From assembly GCA_016235745.1 (NCBI GenBank), contig JACRJA010000069.1:1-64000 (forward strand): 64,000 nucleotides of DNA, written 5' to 3'. The notes below the pieces were generated by a model. It saw only the letters and a list, made by a program, of their open reading frames with translations. It was not told the origin of the DNA and made no database searches. The stretch is from Rhodocyclales bacterium (GTDB lineage: Bacteria > Pseudomonadota > Gammaproteobacteria > Burkholderiales > Rhodocyclaceae). Positions 1-8,367 of the stretch are shown here, piece after piece; within the stretch, counting starts at the first letter, position 1; each line of letters opens with the position of its first letter. A program made the position numbers and the translations under genes.

Positions 1-47
1 GCCATTTCCAAAGGATTGGTTTCGACACGCATCGCCATGATGGGCAT
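1..47 (-). CDS. possible 5' end of a leftward gene (partial, unidentified)
   Basis: Reading leftward, a strong Shine-Dalgarno-like AAAGGAG (49-55) precedes in-frame ATG codons at 47, 38 and 32. The ATG at 38 has the best spacing. The frame stays open to the window edge and would start MAMRVETNPLEM. Only about 12-15 codons are visible, so no family can be assigned. It lies antisense to the non-homologous beginning of the maturase frame, which supports the idea that this stretch is not intron sequence. A chance start remains possible. Confidence 0.3.
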   Translation of the reverse strand, partial: MPIMAMRVETNPLEM

Positions 48-762
48 ACTCCTTTCTCGAAGTCATGGCGTCAGACCGAGCGCCGCGCACTTCCTGCCAG
101 AGGCGCTAAACGGAATTTACAGAAAGGATGGTACACAACCTGCATGGCGCAAACGACACGCACGTGGAGACGTGTATATCGTGCGCTATGCCGATGATGC
201 GGTGCTGGGATTCCAGTACCGTGACGATGCACACCGTTTCAGGCGAGCGCTGACCGAAAGGCTGGCGAAATTCTCACTGGAACTGCACCCGGAGAAAACC
301 CGGCTGGTCGAATTTGGCCGCTATGCCGCAGAGAACCGGGCCAAGCGCAAAGAAGGCAAGCCCGAAACCTTTGCATTCCTTGGCTTTACGCACCTGTGCG
401 GCACACGTCGTACAGATGGACGCTTCACCGTGCATCGCACGACGGTGAGCAAACGGGTGCGTGGATTCGTGACGGATCTGAAAACCTGGCTTCTGAGCAA
501 CCGGCACATCCCGGTAGCAGCACAGGGCCAGTATCTCAGACAGGCACTGCAAGGATTTGCCAACTATTTTGGGGTTCCCGGCAATATCGGAGCACTGAAT
601 GCGGTACGCACACAAGCCTGCCGTGCGTGGTTTCGGGCGCTACGCCGCCGTAGCCAAAAGGCGGTACGACTCAACTGGCAGAAGATGCAGATCATCATCC
701 GCCAGTGGGTGCCTTCGATGCGCATCGTCCATCCCCACCCGAATCAACGCCTGCGCGTCTGA
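16..762 (+). CDS. truncated group II intron reverse transcriptase/maturase (C-terminal part)
   Basis: The open frame encodes 248 residues. Similarity to intron-encoded proteins begins near residue 40 (AWRKRHARGD) and continues through the catalytic RT motif YADD (about residues 58-61), the LELHPEKTRL block, GKPETFAFLGFTH, and the maturase (X) region with GFANYFGVPGN and the ending WVPSMRIVHPHPNQR. Complete proteins of this family are about 400-500 residues, so RT motifs 0-4 are missing. Intact copies bind the intron RNA, help it splice and reverse-transcribe it at the target. This fragment is probably inactive. The TTG start and the first 40 residues look like junk upstream of the truncation. 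Confidence 0.75.
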   Translation: MVSTRIAMMGILLSRSHGVRPSAAHFLPEALNGIYRKDGTQPAWRKRHARGDVYIVRYADDAVLGFQYRDDAHRFRRALTERLAKFSLELHPEKTRLVEFGRYAAENRAKRKEGKPETFAFLGFTHLCGTRRTDGRFTVHRTTVSKRVRGFVTDLKTWLLSNRHIPVAAQGQYLRQALQGFANYFGVPGNIGALNAVRTQACRAWFRALRRRSQKAVRLNWQKMQIIIRQWVPSMRIVHPHPNQRLRV

Positions 763-855
763 CTCGACGCAAGAGCCGGATGCGTTAGCAGCGCACGTCC
801 GGATCTGTGCCGGGGGATTGGTTGGAGTCCTTTCCAATCAATTCTCTACGGCGAC
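130..855 (+). mobile_element. group II intron, 5'-truncated remnant
   Basis: This is the right-hand part of a bacterial group II intron: the C-terminal half of the reverse transcriptase/maturase followed by RNA domains V and VI. The 3' splice boundary should lie at about 855, after ...CTACGGCGAC. Upstream of about position 130 the maturase homology stops and a leftward gene start appears instead, so domains I-III and the first RT motifs are absent here. The left limit is an estimate. The element sits in the gap before trpG. Without the 5' half it should not splice or move on its own. Confidence 0.7.
773..855 (+). ncRNA. group II intron RNA domains V and VI
   Basis: Domain V is recognisable at 773-805: GAGCCGGATGCG pairs with GCGCACGTCCGGATC around a short TTAGCA-type loop, the conserved catalytic hairpin. 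Domain VI follows (about 806-855), with a long stem whose halves are GCCGGGGGATTGG and CCAATCAATTCTCTACGGC. An A in CTACGG, about 8 nt before the 3' end, is the likely branch-point adenosine. It follows the maturase stop codon closely, as usual for these elements. Confidence 0.75.
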
Positions 856-965
856 CTTATTGACACCCCCCCTGCGCTGCAACCCCCTCGCCCCGCGCCT
901 CGACATGCCGCGGGACCACGTCGCCAGCCGCTGCAAGGAGCGGCACAACAATGCCCCTGCACGGC

Positions 966-971
966 TACAAT
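966..971 (+). promoter_or_regulatory. possible -10 element upstream of trpG
   Basis: TACAAT matches the sigma-70 -10 consensus in 5 of 6 positions and lies 93 nt before the trpG start. No convincing -35 hexamer is visible 16-18 nt upstream, so this is only a candidate. Apart from intron domains V/VI, the 302-bp gap between the maturase stop and trpG holds this site, the repeat-like segment and a 23-codon reading frame. Confidence 0.25.
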
Positions 972-984
972 ACCCGGCATGAAC

Positions 985-1032
985 GCCCGACACGACGCCA
1001 TGTGGCCGCGCCGTATGTTGTTCGCGGCGCCC
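985..1032 (+). repeat. possible degenerate partial copy of the dispersed inverted-repeat element
   Basis: The stretch ends in GTTCGCGGCGCC, the exact reverse complement of the left terminus GGCGCCGCGAAC of the copies at 11118 and 31277. Just before it, CGCCATGTGGCCGCGCCGTA resembles the corresponding part of the 31277 copy. No left terminus is visible here. It ends 32 nt before the trpG start codon, a placement like that of the copy at 11118. Confidence 0.4.
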
Positions 1033-1064
1033 AAGAGCTACCGTATATAAATCAAGAGGTTGTC

Positions 1065-1658
1065 ATGAATAAGCTGCTGCTGATCGATAATTACGACAGT
1101 TTTACCTGGAATCTGGCGCAGTACTTCGGCGAGCTCGGGGCGCAGGTGAAGGTGGTGCGCAACGACGAGGTGACGGCGGCGCAGATCGCGGCCTGGCGGC
1201 CGCAGTATCTGGTGATCTCGCCCGGGCCGTGCTCGCCGCGCGAGGCGGGCATTTCGGTGGAGGTGATCGAGCGCTTCGCCGGCGAAATCCCCATCTTCGG
1301 GGTGTGCCTGGGGCATCAGGCGATCGGGGCGGCGTTCGGCGGACGCATCGTCCATGCCAAGCGCCTGATGCACGGCAAGACTTCGCCCGTGTTTCATCGC
1401 GGTGAAGGGGTGTTCGAGGGGCTGCCCTGTCCGGTGGAGTGTACGCGCTACCATTCACTGGCGGTGGAGCGCGAATCGCTGCCCGAGTGCTTGGAAGTGA
1501 CGGCTTGGACCGAGGACGGCGAGATCATGGGGCTGCGCCACCGCACCTTGCCGGTGGAAGGGGTGCAGTTCCATCCGGAATCGATCCTGACGCGTCACGG
1601 GCACGAGATGCTGGCCAATTTTCTGCGCCAGCACACGCCGCAGCCGGCGGCGGCTTGA
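1065..1658 (+). CDS. trpG: anthranilate synthase component II (glutamine amidotransferase)
   Basis: This 197-residue class I glutamine amidotransferase supplies ammonia from glutamine to TrpE, which makes anthranilate from chorismate. In related bacteria the same protein often also serves p-aminobenzoate synthesis as PabA. The catalytic Cys81 lies in [10 protein letters not shown], and the His170/Glu172 pair in VQFHPES. The N-terminal [14 protein letters not shown] is typical. The ATG at 1065 was chosen because an AGAGG site lies just upstream and the family begins there. Start sites further upstream would add unrelated residues. trpE is not next to it. trpD follows after about 50 nt. Confidence 0.97.
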   Translation: MNKLLLIDNYDSFTWNLAQYFGELGAQVKVVRNDEVTAAQIAAWRPQYLVISPGPCSPREAGISVEVIERFAGEIPIFGVCLGHQAIGAAFGGRIVHAKRLMHGKTSPVFHRGEGVFEGLPCPVECTRYHSLAVERESLPECLEVTAWTEDGEIMGLRHRTLPVEGVQFHPESILTRHGHEMLANFLRQHTPQPAAA

Positions 1659-1709
1659 GGGTGCGTCAGGAAGGTTTTTGCGCAATTCATGGGATCGGGG
1701 ATGAGAGAA

Positions 1710-2762
1710 ATGGGAACGAAGATCACGCCGCGGGAGGCATTGCAGCGCACCATCGAGCTGCGCGAGATTTTCTACGACGAGATGCTGGATCTGATGCGCC
1801 AGATCATGGCCGGTGAGGTCTCGCCGGTGATGACGGCGGCGATCCTCACGGGTCTGCGGGTGAAGAAGGAGACGGTGGGCGAGATCACCGCCGCGGCGCA
1901 GGTGATGCGCGAACTGGCGCTCAAGGTGGAAGTGCCGCCGCCGCACGATCATCTCTTGGACGTGGTCGGCACGGGGGGCGACTCCTCGCACACGTTCAAC
2001 GTGTCGACCACGAGCGCCTTCGTGATCGCCGCGGCCGGAGGCAAGGTGGCCAAGCACGGCAACCGCTCGGTGTCGTCCAAGTCCGGCAGCGCCGACGTGC
2101 TCGAGGCGCTGGGCGCGGAAATCGAGCTGCCGCCCGCGGCGGTGGCGCGCTGCGTCGCCGAGGTGGGGGTGGGCTTCATGTTCGCGCCGGCGCACCACAG
2201 CGCGATGAAGAACGTGGCGGCGGTGCGCCGCGAGATGGGCGTGCGCACGATCTTCAACATCCTGGGGCCGCTCACCAACCCGGCCGGGGCGCCGAATTCG
2301 CTGCTGGGGGTGTTCCATCCCGATTTGGTGGGCATCCTGGTGCGGGTGATGCAGCGGCTGGGGGCCCGGCACGTGCTGGTGGTGCACGGGCTCGACGGGC
2401 TCGACGAAGTGACGCTGGGCGCGGATACGCTGGTGGGCGAATTGAAGGATGGCGAAATCACCGAGTACCGTATCCATCCGGAGGATTTCGGCCTGCCGAT
2501 GGCTTCGAGCCGCAACCTCACGGTGGGCGATGCGGGAGAATCGCGGGCGCGTCTGCTGGCGGTGCTGGAAGGCGAGCCAGGCCCGGCGCGCGACATCGTG
2601 CTCCTGAACGCCGGGGCGGCGCTCTATGCCGCCAACGTGGTGCCGTCGATCGCCGACGGCATCGAGCGCGCCCGCCAGGCGATCGACTCGGGGGCGGCGC
2701 GGGCCAAGGTCGATGAATTCGTCGCCGCCACGCGCCGTTTCGCCTCGGAGTTCGGGAAATGA
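1710..2762 (+). CDS. trpD: anthranilate phosphoribosyltransferase
   Basis: Transfers phosphoribose from PRPP to anthranilate, the second step of tryptophan synthesis. The protein (about 350 residues, normal length) has the glycosyltransferase family 3 hallmarks: [16 protein letters not shown] for PRPP binding, [35 protein letters not shown] and [13 protein letters not shown]. Three in-frame ATGs (1689, 1701, 1710) are possible. The third gives the family-like start [16 protein letters not shown]. The stop codon overlaps the trpC start by 4 nt, so the two are translationally coupled. Confidence 0.96.
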   Translation: MGTKITPREALQRTIELREIFYDEMLDLMRQIMAGEVSPVMTAAILTGLRVKKETVGEITAAAQVMRELALKVEVPPPHDHLLDVVGTGGDSSHTFNVSTTSAFVIAAAGGKVAKHGNRSVSSKSGSADVLEALGAEIELPPAAVARCVAEVGVGFMFAPAHHSAMKNVAAVRREMGVRTIFNILGPLTNPAGAPNSLLGVFHPDLVGILVRVMQRLGARHVLVVHGLDGLDEVTLGADTLVGELKDGEITEYRIHPEDFGLPMASSRNLTVGDAGESRARLLAVLEGEPGPARDIVLLNAGAALYAANVVPSIADGIERARQAIDSGAARAKVDEFVAATRRFASEFGK

Positions 2763-3556
2763 GCGACGTGTTGCAGCGCATTCTCGCACGCAAGCGCGCA
2801 GAGGTGGCCGCGGCGCGCGCGGCCAAGTCTCAGGCGGAGCTGGAGGCGGCTGCGCGTGCCCGGCTCGAGCGCGACCCGCCGCGCGGGTTCGTCGCCGCCA
2901 TCGAACGCCGGCTCGCGGCCGGTGAGCCGGCGGTGATCGCCGAGATCAAGAAAGCGAGCCCTTCCAAAGGGGTGATCCGTCCCGAGTTCGACCCGGCTGC
3001 GATCGCGCGCGCCTATGAAGCGGCTGGCGCTGCGTGCCTGTCGGTGCTCACCGACCGGGAGTTTTTCCAGGGGGCGCCGGAATACCTCGCGGCGGCGCGC
3101 GCGGCCTGCGCGCTGCCGGCGCTGCGCAAGGATTTCCTCGTCGATGAATGGCAGGTGTGGGAAGCCTGCGCCATCGGCGCCGATGCGCTGCTTCTGATCG
3201 TGGCGGCGCTCGAGGATGCGGCGCTGCGCGAACTCGCGCAGCTCGCCCATGAGCTGGGGCTGGACGTGCTGGTGGAAGTGCACGACGCGGCCGAGCTCGA
3301 GCGTGCGCTCGAACTGCCGGTACGGCTCGTGGGCATCAACAACCGGGACCTGCGCACCTTTGCCGTGTCGCTGGAGACCACCTGGGCGCTCTTGCCCCGC
3401 ATCCCGTCGGACCGCATCGTGGTGACGGAATCCGGGATCGGCACGCCCGCGGACGTGGCGGCGATGCGCGCGCGGGGGGTGCAGACTTTTCTCGTGGGCG
3501 AAGCCTTCATGCGCGCGCCCGACCCGGGCGCGGCTTTGCGCGCCCTTTTTGCCTGA
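2759..3556 (+). CDS. trpC: indole-3-glycerol phosphate synthase
   Basis: Closes the indole ring, converting carboxyphenylamino-deoxyribulose phosphate into indole-glycerol phosphate. The 265-residue TIM barrel shows the expected blocks: [11 protein letters not shown] with the catalytic lysines, [37 protein letters not shown] and [12 protein letters not shown]. It is a stand-alone TrpC, not fused to TrpF. It overlaps trpD by 4 nt (ATGA). The efflux adaptor gene begins only 17 nt after its stop with no terminator between, so transcription may continue into the pump genes. Confidence 0.97.
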   Translation: MSDVLQRILARKRAEVAAARAAKSQAELEAAARARLERDPPRGFVAAIERRLAAGEPAVIAEIKKASPSKGVIRPEFDPAAIARAYEAAGAACLSVLTDREFFQGAPEYLAAARAACALPALRKDFLVDEWQVWEACAIGADALLLIVAALEDAALRELAQLAHELGLDVLVEVHDAAELERALELPVRLVGINNRDLRTFAVSLETTWALLPRIPSDRIVVTESGIGTPADVAAMRARGVQTFLVGEAFMRAPDPGAALRALFA

Positions 3557-3573
3557 AAGCGGGGAGCGCGCCG

Positions 3574-4617
3574 GTGTGGCGATGGGGATGGATGGTGGCG
3601 GCCTGCGTGTTCCTTGCCGCTTGCGACCGGCAGGATGAGGTGCCGCCGCAGGAGCGGCCGGTGGTGGTGCGCACTGCGATGGTTCGCGCGGCGGATCCGG
3701 TGCCGCTGGTACTCTCCGGTACGGTGCAGGCGCGCTACGAGTCGCCGCTCGCCTTCCAGGTGGGCGGGCGTATCGTGGCGCGGCTCGTCGACGCGGGGGC
3801 GACGGTGCGGGCGGGACAGGCGCTGGTGCGGCTCGATCCGAAAGACGTACTCGCCCAGTTCGAGGCGGCGCAGGCGGCGGTGCGTGCGGCCCAGGCGCAG
3901 TGGCGTCTGGCGCAGAACGAACTGGCGCGCACCGAGCGCCTGGCGGCGCAGCGCTTCGTCGGTGAGCAGGCGCTCGATCGGGCGCGCACCCAGCTCGAGG
4001 CGGCGCGCTCGGAGCTCGAGGCGGCGCAGGCCCAGGAGCGGCAGGCGCGTCACGCTCTGGAATACGCCGAGCTGCGCGCGCCGGCCGACGGGGTGCTCGT
4101 CGAGTGGAGCGCCGAGCCGGGACAGGTGGTGGCGGCGGGGCAACCGGTGGCCATGCTGGCGCAAAAGGGCGAGCGAGAGGTGGAAGTGGCTCTGCCGGAG
4201 CGTTTCGGCCGGCAGCCGCCGCCGCGCGGCGAAGCCCTTCTGCCCGACGGCTCGGCAGTACCGCTCGAGCTGCGCGAGGTGAGCGGGGCGGCCGATGCCG
4301 TCTCGCGCACCTTCCGCGCGCGCTATCGCCTGCTCGCCACCGAGCCGCCGCCTTTGGGCAGCGTGGTGCAGGTGCGCCTGCCCTTGCCGCCGGTGGAGGG
4401 CTGGGAAGTGCCGGTAGGGGCGATCGATGAGCGCGGCGGTGGCGCTCGGGTCTGGCGGGTGAGGCAAGGGCGCCTCGAAGCGGTGCCGGTGGACGTGCTG
4501 GCGCTCGAGAACGCCACGGCGCGCGTGCGCGGACCCCTCGAGGCCGGTGAGCACGTGGTGGCCTTCGGCACCCACGTGCTGCGCGAGGGAATGCGGGTCG
4601 AGGAGCGTGCACCGTGA
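3574..4617 (+). CDS. RND efflux periplasmic adaptor (membrane fusion) lipoprotein
   Basis: This 347-residue HlyD/AcrA-type adaptor would bridge an inner-membrane RND pump and a TolC-like channel. The N-terminus is a lipoprotein signal ending in FLAAC, with Cys17 as the lipidation site. Then come a lipoyl-like half motif (LAFQVGGRIVARLVDAG), a long coiled-coil hairpin rich in Ala, Glu and Arg (about residues 95-165), the second lipoyl half (LRAPADGVLVEW) and a beta-barrel region. It starts at GTG with GGGGAG upstream. The stop overlaps the start of the pump gene by 4 nt. The substrate cannot be predicted. Confidence 0.93.
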   Translation: MWRWGWMVAACVFLAACDRQDEVPPQERPVVVRTAMVRAADPVPLVLSGTVQARYESPLAFQVGGRIVARLVDAGATVRAGQALVRLDPKDVLAQFEAAQAAVRAAQAQWRLAQNELARTERLAAQRFVGEQALDRARTQLEAARSELEAAQAQERQARHALEYAELRAPADGVLVEWSAEPGQVVAAGQPVAMLAQKGEREVEVALPERFGRQPPPRGEALLPDGSAVPLELREVSGAADAVSRTFRARYRLLATEPPPLGSVVQVRLPLPPVEGWEVPVGAIDERGGGARVWRVRQGRLEAVPVDVLALENATARVRGPLEAGEHVVAFGTHVLREGMRVEERAP

Positions 4618-7600
4618 GTTTCCCCAATCTCTCGGCGCTCGCCGTGCGCGAGCGCGCCGTCACTCTCTTCTTCCTGATCCTGTCGGCGCTCGCGGGTCTG
4701 TACGCCTTCCTCGGCCTGGGACGGGCGGAGGATCCCGCCTTTACCGTGCGCATCCTCATGGTCTCGGCGCTGTGGCCGGGGGCGACGGCGCAGCAGATGG
4801 AAACGCAGGTGGCCCACCGCTTGGAGAAGCGGCTGCAGGAGCTGGAATACCTCTACCGCTTGACGACGACGGTGCAGCCGGGGCGGGTCGACATCCAAGT
4901 GGAATTCGAGGAGTACGTGCCGCAGCGCGAGATCGGGCGGCTTTTCTATGAAGTGCGCAAGCGCATGTGGGACGAGGGTCCGACGCTGCCCAAGGGCGTG
5001 ATCGGTCCCCTCGTCAACGACGATTTTTCCGACGTTTATTTCAGCCTCATGGCCCTGACGGCGCCCGGTATGCCTTCGTGGGAGCTGGTGCGCGAGGCCG
5101 AGGCGCTGCGCGATCGGCTCGCCCGCGTGCCCGGCGTGCAGAAGGCGCAGCTCATTGGCGAGCGTCCCGAGCAAATCTTCCTCGATCTCGACCTCGACCG
5201 GCTCATCCAGCTGGGACTGACGGCGCAGGAGGTGTTCGAGGCGATCGACGCGAACAACGCCCTGGTGCCAGCTGGCTTCGTCGATACCGGCGGGCCGAGG
5301 GTGTACGTGCGGCTTGCCGGCGCGGACCTGTCGCAGGTGGAGCGCATCGCGGCGGTGCCTCTGCGCGTGGGCGGACGCATCCTCACGGTGGGGGAACTGG
5401 GCCAGGTGCGCCTGGGGGTGGAGGATCCTCCCTCTTTCCTGGTGCGGGCCCGCGGCGAGGAGGCGATCCTTCTTGGCGTGGTGATGCAGCGCGGCGAAAA
5501 CGGCCTCGAGCTGGGCCAGCGGCTCGCGCGCTTCGTGGCCGAAGAAGAGGCCAGATTGCCCGCCGGCATGGCGCTGTCCGTGCTCACCAATCAGGCCGAA
5601 GCGATCGTGCACGCCGTCGATCTCTTCCAGGTGAAGTTCCTGGTGGCGGTGGCGGTGGTGATGGGGGTGACCTTCCTCACGCTCGGCTGGCGCGCCGGGG
5701 TGGTGGTGGCCGTGGCCATTCCGGTGACGCTGGGGCTCACCTTTCTGGCCATGCGCTGGAGCGGCATCGACCTGGACCGCGTCTCGCTGGGGGCGCTGAT
5801 CCTCGCGCTGGGCTTGCTGGTCGACGACGCGATCATCGCCATCGAGATGATGATCGTCAAGCTCGAAGAAGGCTGGGACCGGGTTGCGGCGGCCGGTCAT
5901 GCCTGGAACGTGACGGCCAAGCCCATGCTTTTTGGCACCCTGGTGACGGTGGCCGGATTCCTTCCCATCGGCTTTGCCCGCTCGGGCGTGGGAGAGTACG
6001 CCGGGAACATCTTCTGGGTGCTCGGCTACGCCTTGGTGATTTCCTGGTTCGTCGCGGTGGTCTTCACGCCTTATCTGGGCGTGAAGCTGCTGCCGTCCTA
6101 CCCCAAACGCGAGGCCGGGCATGGGGTGTACGATTCCCCCGCCTACCGCCGCTGGCGCGCGGCGATCGCCTGGTGTGTGGCACGGCGCAAGACCGTGGTG
6201 GTGGCCACGCTCATAGGGCTCGCGCTGGGGGTGGGGGCCATGGTGGGGCTGGTGCAGAAGCAGTTTTTTCCCAGTTCGGACCGTCCGGAGGTGCTGGTAT
6301 CGATCTGGCTGCCGGCGGGCTCGGCCATCGGGCGCACCGACGAAGTGGCGCGGCGTATCGAGGCGATCCTCGCGCCCTTGCCGGAAGTGCGCTCGGTGTC
6401 GGCCTACGTCGGGCGCGGGGCGCCGCGCTTCTTCATCTCGGCCAACCCGGAGGAGCCCGATCCGGCCTTTGCCAAGATCGTGGCCGTGACCCAGGGGGTG
6501 GAGGCGCGCGAGAAAGTGATCGCGCTCTTGGAGCAGCACCGGCAGGCGGGAGAATTCGCCGAGGCGCGCATCCGCGTGCATCGCCTCCTCTATGGCCCGC
6601 CGGTGCCCTGGCCGGTGGCGTTTCGGGTGGTGGGGCCGGATCTCGAGGTGCTGCGCCGCTTGGGCGAGGAGGTGCGCGCGGTGATGGCGGCAAATCCCCA
6701 CGTGCGCGATGCCCATCTGGAGTGGAACGAGCGCGCGCCGGTGCTGGTGCTGGAGGCGCCGGCCGAGCGCCTGCGGGCCATGGGCTTGACGCCGCGAGAG
6801 TTGGCACGGCAGCTGCAGTTTGCTTTGAACGGCATCCCGGTGACCGAGGTGCGGCGCGACATCCGCACCGTGACGCTGCTCGCGCGCGGTGAGGCGGCGG
6901 TGCGCGACCCGGCGCGGCTCGACAGCCTCGAGCTGCGCACCCTCGACGGGGCGCGCGTGTCCCTGGGGCAGGTGGGACAGCTGGCGGTGCGCCACGAGGA
7001 GGCGCGCTACAAGCGGCTGGATCGGGAGCGGTTCGTTGCCGTGCAGGGCGAACTCGAAGGAGCGCAGGCGGTGGACGTGACCGAGGCGTTGTGGCAGGCG
7101 CTTGCGCCGCTGCGTGCGACGCTGCCTCCGGGCTACCGCCTCGAGGTGGGCGGCACGGTGGAGCAGTCGCGCAAGGCCGATGCATCCATCCAGAAACTGC
7201 AGCCGGTGATGGTGGCGGTGATGCTCATCCTCATCATGCTACAGATGCGCGAGTTCGCCGGCACCTTCATGACCGTGGCCACCGCTCCGCTGGGCGTGAT
7301 CGGGGCGGCGACGGCGTTGCTCGTCTTCGGCAAGCCTTTCGGCTTCGTGGCGCTTCTCGGTTTGATCGGTCTGGCGGGGATTCTGATGCGCAATACCCTC
7401 ATCCTCACGCAGCAGGTGCGCGACAATCTGGAAGCGGGAATGACGGCGACCGAAGCGGTGGTGGAGGCGGCGGTGCGGCGCACGCGGCCGGTATTGCTCA
7501 CGGCGCTGGCGGCGGTGCTCGCCTTCGTGCCGCTGGCGACCGACACGTTCTGGGGGCCGCTCGCCTACGTGCTGATCGGCGGTGTGATGGCGGGTACGCT

Positions 7601-7670
7601 CGTTACCCTGTGCTTCGTGCCGGCGCTCTATGCGCTGTGGTACCGCCTGCCGCGGCGCGAAATGGGCTAG
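4614..7670 (+). CDS. RND family efflux pump, inner-membrane permease
   Basis: This proton-driven AcrB-type transporter has 1018 residues, the normal length. It begins ALAVRERAVTLFFLIL (first membrane helix) and shows the two large periplasmic porter domains. The membrane block near residues 340-480 includes LALGLLVDDAIIAIEMM, whose adjacent aspartates sit where the proton-relay Asp pair is found. The second half repeats this layout, with GLIGLAGILMRNTLIL and RTRPVLLTALAAVLAFVPLA. It starts at GTG, coupled to the adaptor gene. The channel component is two genes downstream. Substrate unknown. Confidence 0.95.
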   Translation: MSFPNLSALAVRERAVTLFFLILSALAGLYAFLGLGRAEDPAFTVRILMVSALWPGATAQQMETQVAHRLEKRLQELEYLYRLTTTVQPGRVDIQVEFEEYVPQREIGRLFYEVRKRMWDEGPTLPKGVIGPLVNDDFSDVYFSLMALTAPGMPSWELVREAEALRDRLARVPGVQKAQLIGERPEQIFLDLDLDRLIQLGLTAQEVFEAIDANNALVPAGFVDTGGPRVYVRLAGADLSQVERIAAVPLRVGGRILTVGELGQVRLGVEDPPSFLVRARGEEAILLGVVMQRGENGLELGQRLARFVAEEEARLPAGMALSVLTNQAEAIVHAVDLFQVKFLVAVAVVMGVTFLTLGWRAGVVVAVAIPVTLGLTFLAMRWSGIDLDRVSLGALILALGLLVDDAIIAIEMMIVKLEEGWDRVAAAGHAWNVTAKPMLFGTLVTVAGFLPIGFARSGVGEYAGNIFWVLGYALVISWFVAVVFTPYLGVKLLPSYPKREAGHGVYDSPAYRRWRAAIAWCVARRKTVVVATLIGLALGVGAMVGLVQKQFFPSSDRPEVLVSIWLPAGSAIGRTDEVARRIEAILAPLPEVRSVSAYVGRGAPRFFISANPEEPDPAFAKIVAVTQGVEAREKVIALLEQHRQAGEFAEARIRVHRLLYGPPVPWPVAFRVVGPDLEVLRRLGEEVRAVMAANPHVRDAHLEWNERAPVLVLEAPAERLRAMGLTPRELARQLQFALNGIPVTEVRRDIRTVTLLARGEAAVRDPARLDSLELRTLDGARVSLGQVGQLAVRHEEARYKRLDRERFVAVQGELEGAQAVDVTEALWQALAPLRATLPPGYRLEVGGTVEQSRKADASIQKLQPVMVAVMLILIMLQMREFAGTFMTVATAPLGVIGAATALLVFGKPFGFVALLGLIGLAGILMRNTLILTQQVRDNLEAGMTATEAVVEAAVRRTRPVLLTALAAVLAFVPLATDTFWGPLAYVLIGGVMAGTLVTLCFVPALYALWYRLPRREMG

Positions 7671-7713
7671 AATCGAAAGGTCGTTCCATTTTCCGGTCGT
7701 AGGGAGCACGAGC

Positions 7714-8367
7714 ATGGATTTCGAGCAGGCGCGGTTCAACATGGTGGAGCAGCAGGTACGCACCTGGGAGGTGTTCGACCAGCGGGTGCTGGAGGCGCTG
7801 ATGACGGTGCGGCGCGAACAGTTCGTGCCGCAGTCCTACCGGACGCTGGCGTTTGCCGAGGTGGAGATCCCCCTGGGATTCGGCGAGCGCATGCTGCGGC
7901 CGGTGATCGAAGGCAAGGTGTTGCAGGCGGTACAGCTGCAGAAAAACCAGACCGCGCTCGAGATCGGTACCGGTTCGGGTTACTTCGCCGCCTGCCTCGC
8001 GCACCTGGGGCAGTGGGTGCACACCGTGGAGATCGTGCCGGAGCTCGCCACGCAGGCGCAGGCGAACCTCGAGGCCGAAGGGTTCGACAACGTCGCGGTG
8101 ACGACCGGCGACGGGCTCAAGGCGCTTGCCTCGCCCGGTCCTTTCGACGTGATCGTGCTCTCGGGCGGGGTGCGGGAAGTGCCGCGCTTCCTGCTCGATG
8201 CCCTCGCCGCCGGCGGCCGGCTCTTTGCCTTCGTCGGCGACGAGCGCTTCATGCACGGCCGGCTCTACACCTGTTCCGAGCCGGGCAAGGTGCGCTACGA
8301 GGATCTGTTCGAGACGGTGGTGCCCATGCTGCGCGTGCCTCAGCCGGTAGCGCCGGCGCTGGTATGA
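7714..8367 (+). CDS. PCMT-family SAM-dependent methyltransferase (protein-L-isoaspartate O-methyltransferase-like)
   Basis: The 217-residue protein belongs to the isoaspartate methyltransferase family. The SAM-binding glycine motif is ALEIGTGSGYFAACLA, the acidic ribose-binding motif HTVEIVPELA, and the later motif GGRLFAFVGDERFM. The N-terminal region FDQRVLEALMTVRREQFVP matches the family. Canonical repair enzymes have a conserved G-x-G-Q/H-T-I-S segment that contacts isoaspartate, and here it reads LGFGERML, so repair activity is doubtful. The start at 7714 follows AGGGAG. It overlaps the tolC-like gene by 4 nt and follows the pump by 43 nt. Confidence 0.85.
   Translation: MDFEQARFNMVEQQVRTWEVFDQRVLEALMTVRREQFVPQSYRTLAFAEVEIPLGFGERMLRPVIEGKVLQAVQLQKNQTALEIGTGSGYFAACLAHLGQWVHTVEIVPELATQAQANLEAEGFDNVAVTTGDGLKALASPGPFDVIVLSGGVREVPRFLLDALAAGGRLFAFVGDERFMHGRLYTCSEPGKVRYEDLFETVVPMLRVPQPVAPALV

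Noticed and set aside
863-871. TTGACA-like hexamer next to a C-run after the intron
   Set aside because: No -10 element lies 16-18 nt downstream, and the match is probably chance.
1044-1052. TATATAAAT as trpG -10 element
   Set aside because: A start from it would begin at or inside the ribosome site, leaving almost no leader.
2624-6995. Large leftward frames across the trp and efflux genes
   Set aside because: Shadow frames of trpD, trpC, adaptor and pump. They are Arg/Pro/His-rich with no domain.
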